A stretch of DNA of 64,000 nucleotides from Tubiluchus corallicola (GCA_030141605.1 JAQGDQ010000284.1:123501-187500); one strand, 5' to 3'. Numbered from the stretch's first letter, positions 45,971 through 58,524 are shown. Notes: a model not told the origin generated them from the letters alone. A program made the numbers and translations.

Positions 45971-47689
45971 TATTTGATCGTTGAAAATGTGATTTTTTTT
46001 GGTTTATATCTTATCAAAATTAATTTTTTGGCTGCTTTACCCATAAATTTAAACGGAGCTGCTTTTCTATGGAAATCGTTGTTATATCCGTGGATTTTTC
46101 ATTTTCCCACTGTTGTAGTCAAAGATGAAAATTACATATATTCTGCCCCTTGTCTTGATCACCGTGGATTGACCTGCTAACAAAACTAGAGGTGGTCGGG
46201 AAGATATCTAAAAACCTACTTCTTTTAGCTATAAGTAACGTTAGCTTTAGCAATATGGTAAACCTTGGATTATGAAATGTCTGGTTTGATGTACAGAATG
46301 TACACTTTTTATCGAATTTAAAAATGGAGTAGTATGTGAAAAACCGTCCTGTTTTCCTTTAATCATCTAACCACAGATATGTACAGTTCTCAGTGATGCA
46401 AAGTGCTAAAATCTTCTAGGTTAGGCACAAAAGAAACTGTTCTAGCAACAGCTGTGACAAGGTCATAACGTTCCGTAGGTAAGAGGATAGATTGCTTTCA
46501 TTTCCAATCTGTCTTTATTTGCACTTTCCAGCAAGCTAGGTCGTTCATATTTCATTCTCAAGTGTGGAAAAGGTCCTTGTAGTGGCCAGGCATTATCAGA
46601 TTTCTTTTCCAGACGACAAAAAATCTACAATGCATTGCTGTTTGTTGGTCGGAGACCTTCATACTGGGAATGAATTTAAATTTTCCCGAAATTCAGGCTT
46701 AAACATGAAATGAACTCAAATCACCATACGTGTAATGAACTTCAATTGGGAGAAACATGCTAGAATTTCAGGGAAAACAAAAGATGTTTCCAATTTTACG
46801 GAATAACTTTGATTATTAAAAAAATTTTTATTTTATTACGAAAACTCAATACAACAATACAACGTATCAAAACACGATATGATAACATGGTATGCATAGT
46901 TACATTAATTTCATAATAAAATCGACATGACATGATGTCTATATAAATTGTTGCTTGCATTATAGTCAGAAGCAATACTTGTGTGACTGTAATGTAATTA
47001 ATGGTGCTGATGTTGGGATGCAAAAAAGGGAAGGTAAAAAATAATGGAATGATAGTGGAGAATGCAGGAGACGGGAATTAGTACAAGACTGCCAAGACTA
47101 TTAAATCAAGCCTGTCTTTTTTATTCGTTCATTATATATTTATTTGTTATTTACTTGGTACTAATATATGCAAAATAGTAAACAAACATGATATCATCTA
47201 AAACATATTTATAGTGAAGACACTTAAAGACAGTTAAAAGGAAAAACAACGAAATTTTAAAGTATGTCCCAAAGACTTGTGTAATTGCAAAAAATGTTAA
47301 TAATTTAAAATATTTGTGTGTCGACTGGTCAAATCTCACCCTATCACTGTCCATTTGTGTCCAGCGAATAACTTATTGTTTATCTTACGGACACTATAAA
47401 GTAATTTTTCTTAATTGGGGTGCATTATGTTGTTCCGATTATTTTTCAAGCTTTGTGCAGTGTTTTTTGAAGAAGAAGAAAATGGATGCCCTGATGTCGG
47501 TTTCAGAAAAATCGCATTAAAAAATTACATTACTTTACAGCAATTTTATGCATATAGCCTACTCCCTTTGAAAGGATTTTTTGTTTGTTTTCATTTTAAA
47601 TCTCATCTGTTCCGATGACGCCATTACATGACGTCATATACGCACAATGTAAATCAGGGGAAGAAAAGGCAATGTTATACTATGTCCCA
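45971..47689. other. INO80 intron, no gene recognised
   Basis: Positions 46280-46375 repeat the tail of the 13559 family. Otherwise nothing is identified. Short AT-rich open frames here have no domain. Confidence 0.4.
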
Positions 47690-48018
47690 AAAAACGTTCC
47701 ATGTAAAGTTATATTACCCTTATATTTCACTTGCCTGATTGAAAAACTTCTGAAACTAAAAAAGAAAATTATTAATTATTTAAAATGTTTTCACCAATTG
47801 GTAAAATGTCGCTGACTCACCCTCCAGGGTGCGCCACTCACTAACCAAAACACGTATTTTTAATCTTATTGACAAGTTACAGCAATTTAAAATTTTACTT
47901 ACTTAGTTCAAGTGTGAGCTACGAATGCTGTGATTATTTTTCAAACTTTACGCAATGTTATAAAGGAAATGTCGTCAAAATGGCTGCGCCCTCCCGCGAG
48001 TTTTCGCGGGAGTTTAAA
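47690..48018. mobile_element. MITE family A, copy 3 (left part)
   Basis: CACCAATTGGTAAAATGTCG, GAGCTACGAATGCTGTGATTAT and CGCGGGAGTTTAAAT match copies 1 and 2. The matching right end (CTGCTAACACAAGCTCTACA) is displaced to 49024-49137 by about 1 kb of other repeats. Confidence 0.65.
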
Positions 48019-48379
48019 TTTTTTTTTAATAATAATAGTAAGTTTATTTGGAAGTGTAAATACAAATACAATATCAAGAAACACTGGGAAAAATAGATAT
48101 TACTAATAATGATTATATGACAGCGTGCATATGATAAATGGCAAGAACCAGAAGTAAAACTTGTTAGGTGCTTGCAACATTCTAAACACGTTCAAATAAT
48201 GAGAAAAAAAAGAACAAAAAAAACCGAAAGTTTTTGGGCAATTAAAAAAAAGAGTTGTGCAAAGTAAGGATAGAAGTGATTGATAAAAGAATGTTCAAAA
48301 GGGTAGGAAGAGTGGCTTGTGGAGATTCGGGTCTCATGAGATGACGAAGCACTCTGGATTCTACTCAAAAAGAAGACAA

Positions 48380-48990
48380 AGTTGTGACTGTTGTGTCACA
48401 CAGGAACAGTAGGTGGTTATCAAGACTATGTGGTTATGCAAATCCCATTACAGCAAATCTTAAACATTACTTTACAAGGTTCAATGAATATCATGTCCCT
48501 TACTGTCCTACTAATAGTGCCAGGCACTTTATTAAATTCACAGCCCCCAATAACTGGAATAAAATAAGTGCCCAAGTAAAAATACACAAAACTATTTATA
48601 GTTTCAAAAAGTACTTAAAAAGGACCATTTTTGTTTCATACTTGTAATACAATTTAATGGTTCCATGTCTCATGCAGTTGCAATATATGGCCTCCAATCA
48701 ATTATAATGCTATTTTAATATATATCTATGTAAATTAAACATACACTGTGATCGTTTCTTCTCCTCTTCTTCTTCCCTAATCTAACCATTCTTTCATTCA
48801 CTCATTTGTGCCACCTTAACAAGCCAAGCTTTCAAGGTGTCATACAGCAACTATTTTATTTGGTTATTTTCACTTCATCATCGTTTTTTTACCTATACTG
48901 TTTCTTTTTTTTCACTAATATTGTATGTTGACATATTATTTATATATTGCTGGAGTGAAATAAATTGATTGATTGATTGATAAATTGATA
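48380..48990 (+). mobile_element. LINE ORF2 C-terminus and 3' end with (TTGA)n tail
   Basis: The 87-codon frame (48384-48647) has SARHFIKFTAPNNWNKISAQ and IYSFKKYLKRTIF, the 'WNxLP...SFKKxLK' C-terminus of CR1/L2-like reverse transcriptases. The 3' UTR (48750-48990) matches 63140-63345 and ends in GAAATAAATTGATTGATTGA. It is 5'-truncated and sits between the two halves of MITE A copy 3. Confidence 0.8.
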
Positions 48991-49189
48991 AACTAGTTTA
49001 TTTAAGAAGCAAACAGATATCGTTTAACTGACGTTTTAAAAGACTGACGTTTTATACTGCGTTACTGCTAACACAAGCTCTACACGCAATAAGACAGCAT
49101 GTAAGTGATGTAAAACTTCGAGCCCTGGGATCAGTACATTTAAAAAAATATAATTTGTCAAAAAACGGCGTCAAGTTCTTTCCTGAACG

Positions 49190-49400
49190 CGGACATGAAT
49201 CATGGCGCGGTTTTCCAGGGTATTTCGCTTAATTAGCTTTCATTAACGAAGACAAAGCCGGCAAAGCAAATTGCATAATTTATGTTGGCATTAATTAAAT
49301 CAGTTTTGCGTAAACAGTTTATAAAATTAATTTTGTTATAAATTTGCCCGGCGAAGGACAAAGGCGCTCATTTAAAGGTTGATAACCTCCAATGATAAAA
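49190..49400. promoter_or_regulatory. Candidate conserved non-coding element 1 in INO80 intron
   Basis: Unique, non-repetitive sequence with homeodomain-type words (CTTAATTAGC, CATTAACGAAG, GGCATTAATTAAAT) and no open frame. A regulatory role is a guess from composition. Confidence 0.25.
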
Positions 49401-49949
49401 AATTTCACTGTGGTTAAGTAGGCTAGGCCATAGATCAATCAAGAAGCTTTAATATTGTTTGGAAAGTATCAATTATAAACGTTCTGATTTTGACATTATT
49501 TTAGATTAGGAAAATATCTTATAATTAGTTCTGAAACTTTGTACCAATATTGCAGTGCCCTCTGGGAAACATTTGCTGAACTAATCAACATGACCACACA
49601 CATAAAATCGATAATGAAGCTGTGTTCTAATCATATTTCTGATCATTTTTGTTACTTTTTTCTTTCGAATTGATTTTTTCATTGTTTCTTCTCTTTCTTG
49701 TTTTCTTTTTAATTCATTTCGGTCTCTAATTAATCTGCAAATTTTGAAAAGACTCTGTAGCAACGCTGCAGCTGTTTTTTTATCCACTTTTTTTTCAAAA
49801 GAACCGCTGAACCATTGAGAATTCACTTTGGCACAAAAAGCTGCTCTATTTTGATTTCAATTGTGTAAATTTTGTCAAGTAATTTGAACTTGTTTATTCA
49901 GTTTTGTTTTGTCAATATTCCTCGCCTCGTTTCGTCCATTCGTCGCATC

Positions 49950-50290
49950 GCAGCCTGCCTTTTTATCTTTAATTAAAACTAGAAACAATGGCGGAGTATC
50001 CGAGCACGAAATTAGCGAAAGCCATTTTGTGTTGATCTATGGGTATCGAGAAGCGCCATCGGTGAAATTGTCATAACAGGCATTGTGTTTATCCACGAAA
50101 TTTCATAATTTATGCAAACTCGCATGCCGCACTTGAATCACCGTAATGAATGGTTTAATCAGCAAAACGTGGCAGCTTGCCGAAGCATGACAGATTGCAA
50201 CTTTTGCAGATAAATCGTTCGGGTGGCCTTTGAAATTATCAATGCCTTTATGACATGCTGAATTTGTGAAGTGGTTTTCTCAATTCTCTT
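49950..50290. promoter_or_regulatory. Candidate conserved non-coding element 2 in INO80 intron
   Basis: Unique sequence with CATAATTTATGCAAAC (POU-like) and TCACCGTAATGAATGG. No coding frame and no repeat match. Low confidence. Confidence 0.25.
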
Positions 50291-50535
50291 TGTGGTGAAT
50301 ATATTACAAAAACATACAGTTTCATTTGTTTATTAGTTAAGCATTATTTGTTTTGGCTGCTAAAGAGATTGGTGACTTATGGCAGTGAGTAAAGTTATAA
50401 GGCTCTAGGTAACAAAATTTCTAAAAAGTATTTAAAAGCACACCTTGTTGGATAGCATTATCTAGAGTATGTTAGTACAATTTTACGATATCTTTTAAAA
50501 TCGAACTTTTAATCTTGTTAACACTATTTTACACT

Positions 50536-50765
50536 ATTTACTGCTGCTGCTGCTACTGCTACTGCTAGTGCTGCTGCTGCTACTGTTACTGCTAGTGCTG
50601 CTGCTCCTACTGCTGCTGTTGTTGCTACTGCTACTGCTGCTGTTGCTGTTGTTGCTACTGCTACTCCTGCTGCTGCTACTGCTACTGCTACTGCTGCTGC
50701 TGCTGCTGTTGTTGCTACTGCTGCTACTGCTGCTACTGTTACTGCTACTGCTGCTGCTACTGCTA

Positions 50766-50798
<33 letters not shown>

Positions 50799-50915
50799 CT
50801 GCTGCTACTGCTGCTGCTGTTGCTGCGACTGCTACTGCTGCTGCTGCTGCTACTACTAATTGTCCTGCTACTACTACTGCTGCTGCTGTTGTTGCTACTG
50901 CTGCTACTGTTACTG

Positions 50916-50977
<62 letters not shown>

Positions 50978-51020
50978 ACTGCTGCTGCTGCTACTACTGC
51001 TACTTCTGCTACTACTACCA
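50536..51020. repeat. (CTG/CTA)n trinucleotide tract in INO80 intron
   Basis: About 480 bp of CTG with CTA, CTT and CCT variants, including a pure CTG run of about 15 units near 50922-50967. Leu or Ala homopolymer frames here are artefacts. Confidence 0.97.
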
Positions 51021-51026
51021 ATACTG

Positions 51027-51105
51027 CTACTATTATTATTATTATCTTTGTCATTATCATCATCATTATAATTATTATTATTATATTATTATTATTATTA
51101 TTATT

Positions 51106-51170
<65 letters not shown>
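51027..51170. repeat. (ATT)n(ATC)n microsatellite
   Basis: ATT repeats pass into about 20 pure ATC repeats, directly following the CTG tract. Confidence 0.97.
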
Positions 51171-51225
51171 AGAACAGTTTTTTCTTTCAGAAATAGCAGG
51201 TTACACTGGTTTAAAATATCCTTCA

Positions 51226-51482
51226 TACTTGAAGTAATGCCCATTAAAATTTGCGCCTACTCTTTGTAGCTTTGTGCCTAACAAAATATTTGATTACATT
51301 ATCTTATATCAAATTGGCAGCATGGGAAACCTTTTTTAATTCGGTTCATACTTAAAGTAATGCCCGTTAAAATTTAAGCCAACTCTTTGTAGCTTTGTGT
51401 CTAACAAAACATTTGATTACATTATTATTTTGATCTTATATCAAATTGGCAGCATGGGAAACCTTTTTTAATTCGGTTCGCC
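51226..51482. repeat. Tandem duplication of about 120 bp
   Basis: AAGTAATGCCC, ACTCTTTGTAGCTTTGTG, CAAATTGGCAGCATGGGAAA and TTTAATTCGGTTC occur in the same order in both units. Confidence 0.85.
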
Positions 51483-51860
51483 ACGCTTTGCTGATCCGTT
51501 GAGAAAATACCCGTTGCTTATTTATTTGCCGTTAATCCCATTTTTTAATCCGTTTCGTGATTAATTTTTTTCCAAACCGCAGTATGGATTTAGAGTGAGA
51601 CGGAGCGTTCAAAGCGTTTACTCGACTAGAATAATTACTTAAATTGGATTCGCTTTCCTCTGTAAGAAATCCCGCGACATACGACCCAATTGCTTTTGTG
51701 CTCACAAGACCGCGTTATTTAAAATGCTGCAACTTCTTCTCATCTTGAAATTATGCTAAATTGCATATTTAATCCGTCCAGCCAGCTGATTGTTAATGGT
51801 TTAACACGGATGCGAGTTGCCCTTCTGAGACGTGACACACATTTACGATCATTTTTAAGA
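51483..51860. promoter_or_regulatory. Candidate conserved non-coding element 3
   Basis: Unique sequence with GCCGTTAATCCCATTTTTTA and CCAGCTGATTGTTAATGG, no open frame. Regulatory role speculative. Confidence 0.2.
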
Positions 51861-52009
51861 AAAAACGGAGATTAGTAAACAATTTCTTCTGGATTTTGAG
51901 ATTTGTCATTGAACAGTATTCATTTTAAAATGCGTTCATTTTGCAATTTTGATGAAAAATGGTAATTAGGAGTAGTTTTTTTCTTTTCTTAACGTTACGG
52001 GATTTTAAG

Positions 52010-53510
52010 CTATCTGTCATACAGCACAGTGAGAGTCATCCTTATAAAAGCTTATATGCTCCGAGTGAAGTGTTTGTGGCGTACTAACAAAAATTTTTTT
52101 TAGATTACATTTTGTTATTTTTCATTTCATTTTTGTTACATTTCTGTCATAAAGCACAGTGAGAGTCATCCTTATAAAAGCTTTTATGATCTGAATGAAG
52201 TGTTTGTGGCGTGCTACCAAAATTGTTTTAGATTTGATTTAGTTATTTATTCATTTCATTTTTTTACATTTCTGTCATAAAGCACAGTGAGAGTCATCCT
52301 TATAAAAGCTTTTATGATCTGAATGAAGTGTTTGTGGCGTGCTACCAAAATTGTTTTAGATTTGATTTAGTTATTTATTCATTTCATTTTTTTGTTACAT
52401 TTCTCTCATAAAGTACAGTGAGAGTCGTCCTTATAAAACTTTATATGCTCTGAGTGAAGTGTTTGTGGCGTGCTACCAAACTTTTTTGGGCTACTTTTAG
52501 TTATTTATTCATTTCATTTTTGTTACATTTCTGTCATAAAGTACAGTGAGAGTCGTCCTTATAAAACCTTATATGCTCTGAGTGAAGTGTTTGTGGCGTG
52601 CTGCCAAACTTTTTTGGGTTACTTTTAGTTATTTATTCATTTCATTTTTGTTACATTTCTGTCATAAAGCACAGTGAGAGTCGTCCTTATAAAACCTTAT
52701 ATGCCCTGAGTGAAGTGTTGTGGCGTGCTACCAAACTTTTTTGGGTTACTTTTAGTTATTTATTCATTTCATTTTTGTTACATTTCTGTCATAAAGCACA
52801 GTGAGAGTCGTCCTTATAAAACATTATATGCTCTGAGTGAAGTGCTTGTGGCGTGCTACCAAACTTTTTTGGGTTACTTTTAGTTATTTATTCATTTCAT
52901 TTTTGTTACATTTCTGTCATAAAGCACAGCGAGAGTCGTCCTTATAAAACCTTATATGCTCTGAATGAAGTGTTTGTGGCGTGCTACCAAACTTTTTTGG
53001 GTTACTTTTAGTTATTTATTCATTTCATTTTTGTTACATTTCTGTCATAAAGCACAGTGAGAGTCGTCCTTATAAAACCTTATATGCTCTGAGTGAAGTG
53101 TTGTGGCGTGCTACCAAACTTTTTTGGGTTACTTTTAGTTATTTATTCATTTCATTTTTGTTACATTTCTGTCATAAAGCACAGTGAGAGTCGTCCTTAT
53201 AAAACCTTATATGCTCTGAGTGAAGTGCTTGTGGCGTGCTACCAAACTTTTTTGGGTTACTTTTAGTTATTTATTCATTTCATTTTTGTTACATTTCTGT
53301 CATAAAGCACAGCGAGAGTCGTCCTTATAAAACCTTATATGCTCTGAGTGAAGTGTTTGTGGCGTGCTACCAAACTTTTTTGGGTTACTTTTAGTTATTT
53401 ATTCATTTCATTTTTGTTACATTTCTGTCATAAAGCACAGCGAGAGTCGTCCTTATAAAACCTTATATGCTCTGAATGAAGTGTTTGTGGCGTGCTAACA
53501 AACTTGAAAG
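52010..53510. repeat. 128-bp minisatellite, 12 copies
   Basis: Units contain GTCATAAAGCACAGTGAGAG, CCTTATAAAACCTTATATGC, GTGTTTGTGGCGTGCTACCA and TAGTTATTTATTCATTTCAT. Starts fall at about 52017, 52147, 52274, 52406 and so on to 53427. Later units are nearly identical, the first three more diverged. Each unit carries the TTTGTGGCGTGCTA motif of the transposon families described elsewhere in this list. Confidence 0.96.
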
Positions 53511-53990
53511 AACTTTGAATACCTGCAAACTTCAGTGTACAGCATCACTTGTGTGAAATCGGCTAATGCAGGAAATTTCAAATATCCAGGCACAACACTC
53601 TGATAAACTTTGTCTGCTCAAGTACATTCTATTTTTAAGAAGAAATTACTCTTAAAAGACGAAACAACCTTATAAATTTCTCCCTCCTTGGCTGATTTTT
53701 TGGATATTCCCAGAATAGTAGCAGAACACTGCACCTCTTTGGCTGCAGCAATCAGGCGATCAATAAATTAGTGTGTACGATCAAGCAAGTGTACACCAGA
53801 CTAGAGTTGGAGTGCCTGAAGAGGGCAGGTTTTTCTTAACTTTATCCAATTTAATCGCTTATAAATGTTCAAGCAAATAGCATGATTGGATAACCGAGAT
53901 CCTCCTGAATAGAACAGTATATAATTTGTAATCATTTAGTTATGTCTGTGCTCATACAGTAGCAGAAAAATCATACATCTTATAATATTT
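53511..53990 (+). repeat. Dispersed repeat, second copy of 44395-44860
   Basis: Shares TGTGAAATCGGCTAATGCAG, CACAACACTCTGATAAACTT, GTGTACACCAGACTAGAG and the end CATGATTGGATAAC with the copy behind the ankyrin gene. It starts exactly where the 128-bp array ends. Confidence 0.75.
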
Positions 53991-55210
53991 GGGAAAATGT
54001 TAGAAAGTTTTAAGAAATAAAATTTTGATGAGCATCTCGTGCAATTAGTAAAATCAATTTAAAGCCGTGATCAATTCACGCTTGGGCGCTCTAATTTTAA
54101 ACGAAAAATGGCGCCATCGGGTTTCCGTGCAATGTAAACATTTATCCGGCCAGGTGCTTCAGAATCTTTTAACTTATAGAGCGAACTCTATAAATTACCA
54201 CTTTAAATTTGATCATAACTGATCGAATGACTAAATTTTAGTTAAACACAGTTTAACACAACATTAAAATAACGGAACTTCTAAGTAAACTGTAAAAATT
54301 TCTCAACGCGTACCTTCATCTCAGCTTGCCCTCACAGGATTCACGCTGCCCAGCAGACACCAGCTTACGTCATTTTTTTCAAACATGCCGGCATCGACGT
54401 TCGTTTGGCGGGAGATAAGAAATATTTAAATTTATTTTCCATTTTTAAGCAAAGCATTCTATGCGCACATTTTGTATTGTGATTTCAATATTTTCAATAT
54501 TTAAAATGTAATAAATGTTGTTTGAGCGCAAGTTCTTCCTTTAAATAATATTGGTGTTATTTGCTTGAATTGCATGTATGACACGCTTTTATGAGGTTGC
54601 TTATAATGCTTTAAGATGTTGCTTTAAGAGCTCGTACGAACAGAAATAACTATTTGCAGTGTGTTAGCCTGTTTGGCGCATTCTCAGTCAAAGAAACTTA
54701 ACAGTAGTTCTATTCTTGTATAGTTGACTTAGAAAGTTCTTCCTCTTGGAGCAACGTGTTTTATCAAACGTACACTGGCAATACCCTACGTTAGGAGCCC
54801 TGGTGAGCTTGAATACCCACTTTACCAGTTCAAATAAGATTTTTTGTGTTTTTTGAAATTGTTCTAAAGTTAATTTCGTGGCAGCAGCGAGATGTCAAAT
54901 CAGAGTTTATGCAGTGCGTGAAATTTTCCTTGTTTATTGAATTTTGATGCGTTTACACTAGCAGTGTGAACTGACTTGCACAATCCTGTGTTTTTCTTGC
55001 AGTTTATAAAAATAAATTTAATTTTTCCAGGTTGAAAAAACTAGCAGTTCTGAATACCGATTATCATCATATTGATGTTGTTTACTTTTGTTTACCTTTT
55101 GTTTACTTTGTTTACTTCCTTACTTTTTAGCAGCACAAAGGTTGCTGCTAATCGGCAAGCTGATTACAGTTGAACTGTTAATTAATTTTTGGCATTTTTC
55201 ATTATTGCAG
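53991..55210. other. INO80 intron end; no gene recognised
   Basis: Positions 53995-54100 are a worn end of the foldback family (AATTAGTAAAATCAATTTAAAG). Around 54300-54410 the minus strand has GC-rich sequence ending in ATGAAG|GTACGC, which could be a 5' exon of an opposite-strand gene, but there is no protein evidence. Confidence 0.4.
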
Positions 55211-55327
55211 AAAGGGCGTGGCCGGCCGAGGAAGTATCCGCGCCCGGAAGAAGTCAACACAACCGTTGCGGCTCCGGCGGTGGAAACGGAGCAGGTTGCC
55301 AGTCACGAGTCTGTCTCTGCCAGCCCA
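55211..55327 (+). CDS. INO80: INO80 exon (probable): AT-hook in C-terminal tail
   Basis: Acceptor CATTATTGCAG, donor GTGAGT, 39 codons in phase 0 as required by the exon ending at 40456. It begins KGRGRPRKYPRPEEV, where GRGRPRKYP is a minor-groove-binding AT-hook. An Ala/Thr/Ser/Val-rich segment follows. INO80 tails are poorly conserved but often carry such basic DNA-binding motifs, so assignment rests on strand, phase and position. The coding sequence must continue beyond this donor, and no further exon was recognised in the remaining 8.7 kb. Confidence 0.7.
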
Positions 55328-55539
55328 GTGAGTGCATAGTTTTAATACTTTTTAATAAATTTCATTAATTATTTGGTCAGTTTGTTTGTCAGTTGGTTGT
55401 AATTCCATTGGAAGAATCAGGCAGGTGAGTTTGGGTGGTAATAACTGGATGCCTCATTGACTGGTCTCCCATTCAGTTAACAAGCAGATTCAACATTGCT
55501 CCCATTACACTTTTTAGAAGTTGCGCCTTAATGAAATTG

Positions 55540-55840
55540 CTAATAAAGTGGATTTTAGTGGATGTGGATTACTAACTAAGCGGATGTTTACCCGATGTGG
55601 ATTGCTAGTGAAGAGGATTTTTAGTGGATGTGGATTGCTAATGAATTGGATATTTAGTGGATGTGGATTGCTAGTGAAGTGGATTTTTAGAGGATGTGGA
55701 TTGCTACAGAAGTGGATTTTTAGTGGATGTGCATTGCTAGTGAATTGGATTTTTAGTGGATGTGGATTGCTAGTGAAGTGGATTTTTAGTGGATGTAGAT
55801 TGCTAATGAAGGGGATTTTTACCGGATGTGGATTGACCAG
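55540..55840. repeat. 33-bp minisatellite, about 9 copies
   Basis: GTGGATGTGGATTGCTAGTG followed by AAGTGGATTTTTA repeats. The period is a multiple of three, giving an 11-residue repeat in the frame 55521-55868 (FSGCGLLVKWI-like), considered incidental. Confidence 0.92.
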
Positions 55841-56994
55841 TATATTTTGCTTAACCTTGCAGTGCTAGAGGACACAAAAACACTTCTTTTCTCAAACACT
55901 TGTGGTCAGTTCTGACCCCAGGCACTCAAATATTTGCCATAAATAACTGGCCACTGAATGGTCACTTATGTTTCTCAAATCCTGGACTGGTCATGCATTT
56001 ACGTCCAAACACACTGTGGTCACTGTTGGCCTGTTGATGGCTATTAACTGAATTGGTCAGCGTATCGGCCGCGTGGACACAGCGCGGTACATCAAATGTT
56101 GCCGTCAAAAGCTAACCCATTGTCTGAATATACAGGTAGACCATTATCAGGTGTCTTTCTATAGCACAGGTAAACTCTGTAATTGGCTTTAAATTTGAGA
56201 GTGATTAAAGTTTATCTCTTGTTTGGCAATGAGTTAAAGTCAGGACTTTGCGGCTTTGCAAGGGCCGCTAGTAGTGGAGGTTTGGAGTAGTGTTGGGCAG
56301 GTATTGGGGGTGGAGGGTGGTAGGAGGCTACTGAATGTGTTTTAAAATGCTGATAAGTGATTCTGAATTTTCACAAGAACACAATAAATTCAAAAAAGTG
56401 TTGTAATATAATTCCTGTTGTAATATAATTTAAAATGTTCTGTTTTTTTAAACTTTGAGACTTCAGTGTATTTCCTCAAGTAAGGGACTCTTTTGGGGAA
56501 AAAATTGGTTTTTAGCATAAAATAATCAGGTGTAAATGGTCATTTTCGTGTTTGCGTATTTGAGCAATCTTGTGCCTGGTTAGTGAAAAGATGGGTGACT
56601 GCCACTGCTTCGTTTCATTAGTCAAACAGCCCCCGGCTATTTACATTACTGGGGGGTGTACAGTGCACGTCCTGATGTGTGGGATCTCTGTCGATTCTCT
56701 TCTTACAAAATTGTAGTTGATAGATTCTGGCCCCTCCACTGTTATCAACACAGTGTGTGTGAACGACCCTCAACTTGCATAGTTGCATTAATGGGCCAAG
56801 TCGCTAGCATTTTGCAAGAACGTCGTTACATGCGAAGATTTCTCCCATTGCGTTTGTGCAAGATTATTAGACTAAAATTGGCGTTGTCAGTTTAAGACAA
56901 CACGTTTTTATCTCATTTTAATACCATTATTGTCCAATCCAAGAAGGAGAGGAGAGGAGAACCGTTTTTAATTTTTTATATCACCTTGCTATAG
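55841..56994. other. No gene recognised
   Basis: Unique sequence with no domain-bearing frame. Probably intronic if INO80 continues. Confidence 0.4.
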
Positions 56995-57150
56995 TGGAAC
57001 TGACATGTGCTGCTGACAAGCCATTGCCATTGCAGTGTCTAGCTTTTTACTGGATTACTGCTGTGTTTACCTGTCTAGAGAGAGGAGTTCTCATTTTAGA
57101 ACCCTGCCTGCCCTATGTCTAGAGTAGACGTAACGGGTATATGATGATGA
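56995..57150 (+). mobile_element. SINE-like dispersed repeat, copy 2
   Basis: Matches the reverse complement of 30859-31018 and ends in a short ATGATGATG tail. Confidence 0.65.
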
Positions 57151-57438
57151 TGGTGGTGATGATATTGCCGTGGTGTCGAACCTGCAACCTCTTAGGTGAA
57201 AGTAGACGTATTGCTTACCACCATGTACAAAATTATGCAGTGTAATTTAATACTGTCATATCAAGTTAACCATCTAATGTATGCAGATGATATTGCTAAA
57301 CGTATTATCTAGCAAGAATGTCTTGCTCTTCCCCCTCTCTCTGTTGAAATGTTATTAGTATTATTATTTTTTGTAATGTTGTTTTGTGTTGTGTTTACTT
57401 TGTGTGCTTTGTGTTGTTTATTTACTTGTATTTTTGTT

Positions 57439-57504
57439 GTATATATATATATATATATATATATATGAACGAAAGTTTGAAATAAAGAAGTGAATAAAAA
57501 ATAA

Positions 57505-57541
<37 letters not shown>

Positions 57542-57580
57542 TTCTCCCTCTCTCTCTCTCTTTCTCTCTCTCTCTGTCTT

Positions 57581-57628
<48 letters not shown>

Positions 57629-57718
57629 GCTCTCCTTCCCTCCCTCCCTCTCTCTCTCTCTTTCTCTCGCTCTCCTTCCCTCCCTCTCTCCCTTCCTCTT
57701 TCTCTCTCTTTCTCTCTC

Positions 57719-57766
<48 letters not shown>

Positions 57767-57900
57767 CCTTACTCTTTTTCTCTCCTCTCTTTTTTCTCTC
57801 TCTCTCTCATTCTGTCTTTCTCTTTCTTCCCATCTCTCTTTTTCTCTCTACTCTCTTTCTTTTTTCTCTCGTTTTCTCTCTCCCTTCTCTCTCCACCCCC
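57439..57900. repeat. (AT)n and long polypyrimidine (CT)n tract
   Basis: A pure AT run of about 28 bp at 57439-57466 is followed, from about 57510, by about 390 bp of CT with TTT and CCC interruptions. The 65-codon Arg/Glu/Lys-rich minus frame is an artefact. Confidence 0.97.
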
Positions 57901-58524
57901 AGGAGATGTGTGAACCAAGCCGTATAACCTACATTTTTTCTCCACACAGTAATTAATCATCGGCATATCAAGTCTATGATTTTGTTGTTTTAAGCCGATG
58001 GCTAATTTACATAGAATTCTGGTGGGATTAAAAATGCAGCTAAATAGATTGATTAGCTTCCAAACGGCAGCATGTCAGCTGGAATCTCAGCAGAGACGCG
58101 TGCATCTAATTTATAGATCACGTGATCTAGTCGACACGTGAATTCTGAGTTATTCAAGAATCAAGCGCGTCTAAGCATATGTGAGTGGCGATGATTATAA
58201 CAGTGGCGATGACGACGACGATGACGATGGTTGCCGATGGGGGCGGTGGTTATTTTAAGTGATATAATTTCACTCTTATTTTGCTAAACTCACACAAAAA
58301 GCTTGCAATGATTTCACCTAGTATGAAAAAACGTAACTTTTACGCGTCGTCATTATTTCATTGCTTAGGGAAGATATTCACGATAAGTTTCAAAACAATT
58401 TGACAGGTGTGATGGCACCTCAGTAATTTGGCGACAATAAAATAGACAGTTTTAGAGGTGAACTAGACTCCGTTTTGTTGGAATTTAAATTTACGGTTTA
58501 AAGAAAATGTCAAGCCTTCTAGGA
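57901..58524. other. No gene; unique sequence
   Basis: Positions about 57950-58145 are non-repetitive with homeodomain- and E-box-like words (GATTGATTAGCTTCC, GTCAGCTGGAAT). Possible conserved non-coding element, otherwise nothing. Confidence 0.3.

Noticed and set aside
50524-51071. Poly-Ala and poly-Leu proteins
   Set aside because: Translation of the CTG trinucleotide tract in an INO80 intron.
52598-53187. Two identical 68-codon frames
   Set aside because: They arise from identical units of the 128-bp minisatellite.
54300-54410. Minus-strand first exon (ATGAAG|GTACGC) of the spectrin-like gene
   Set aside because: Only a plausible donor and GC content support it; no protein match.
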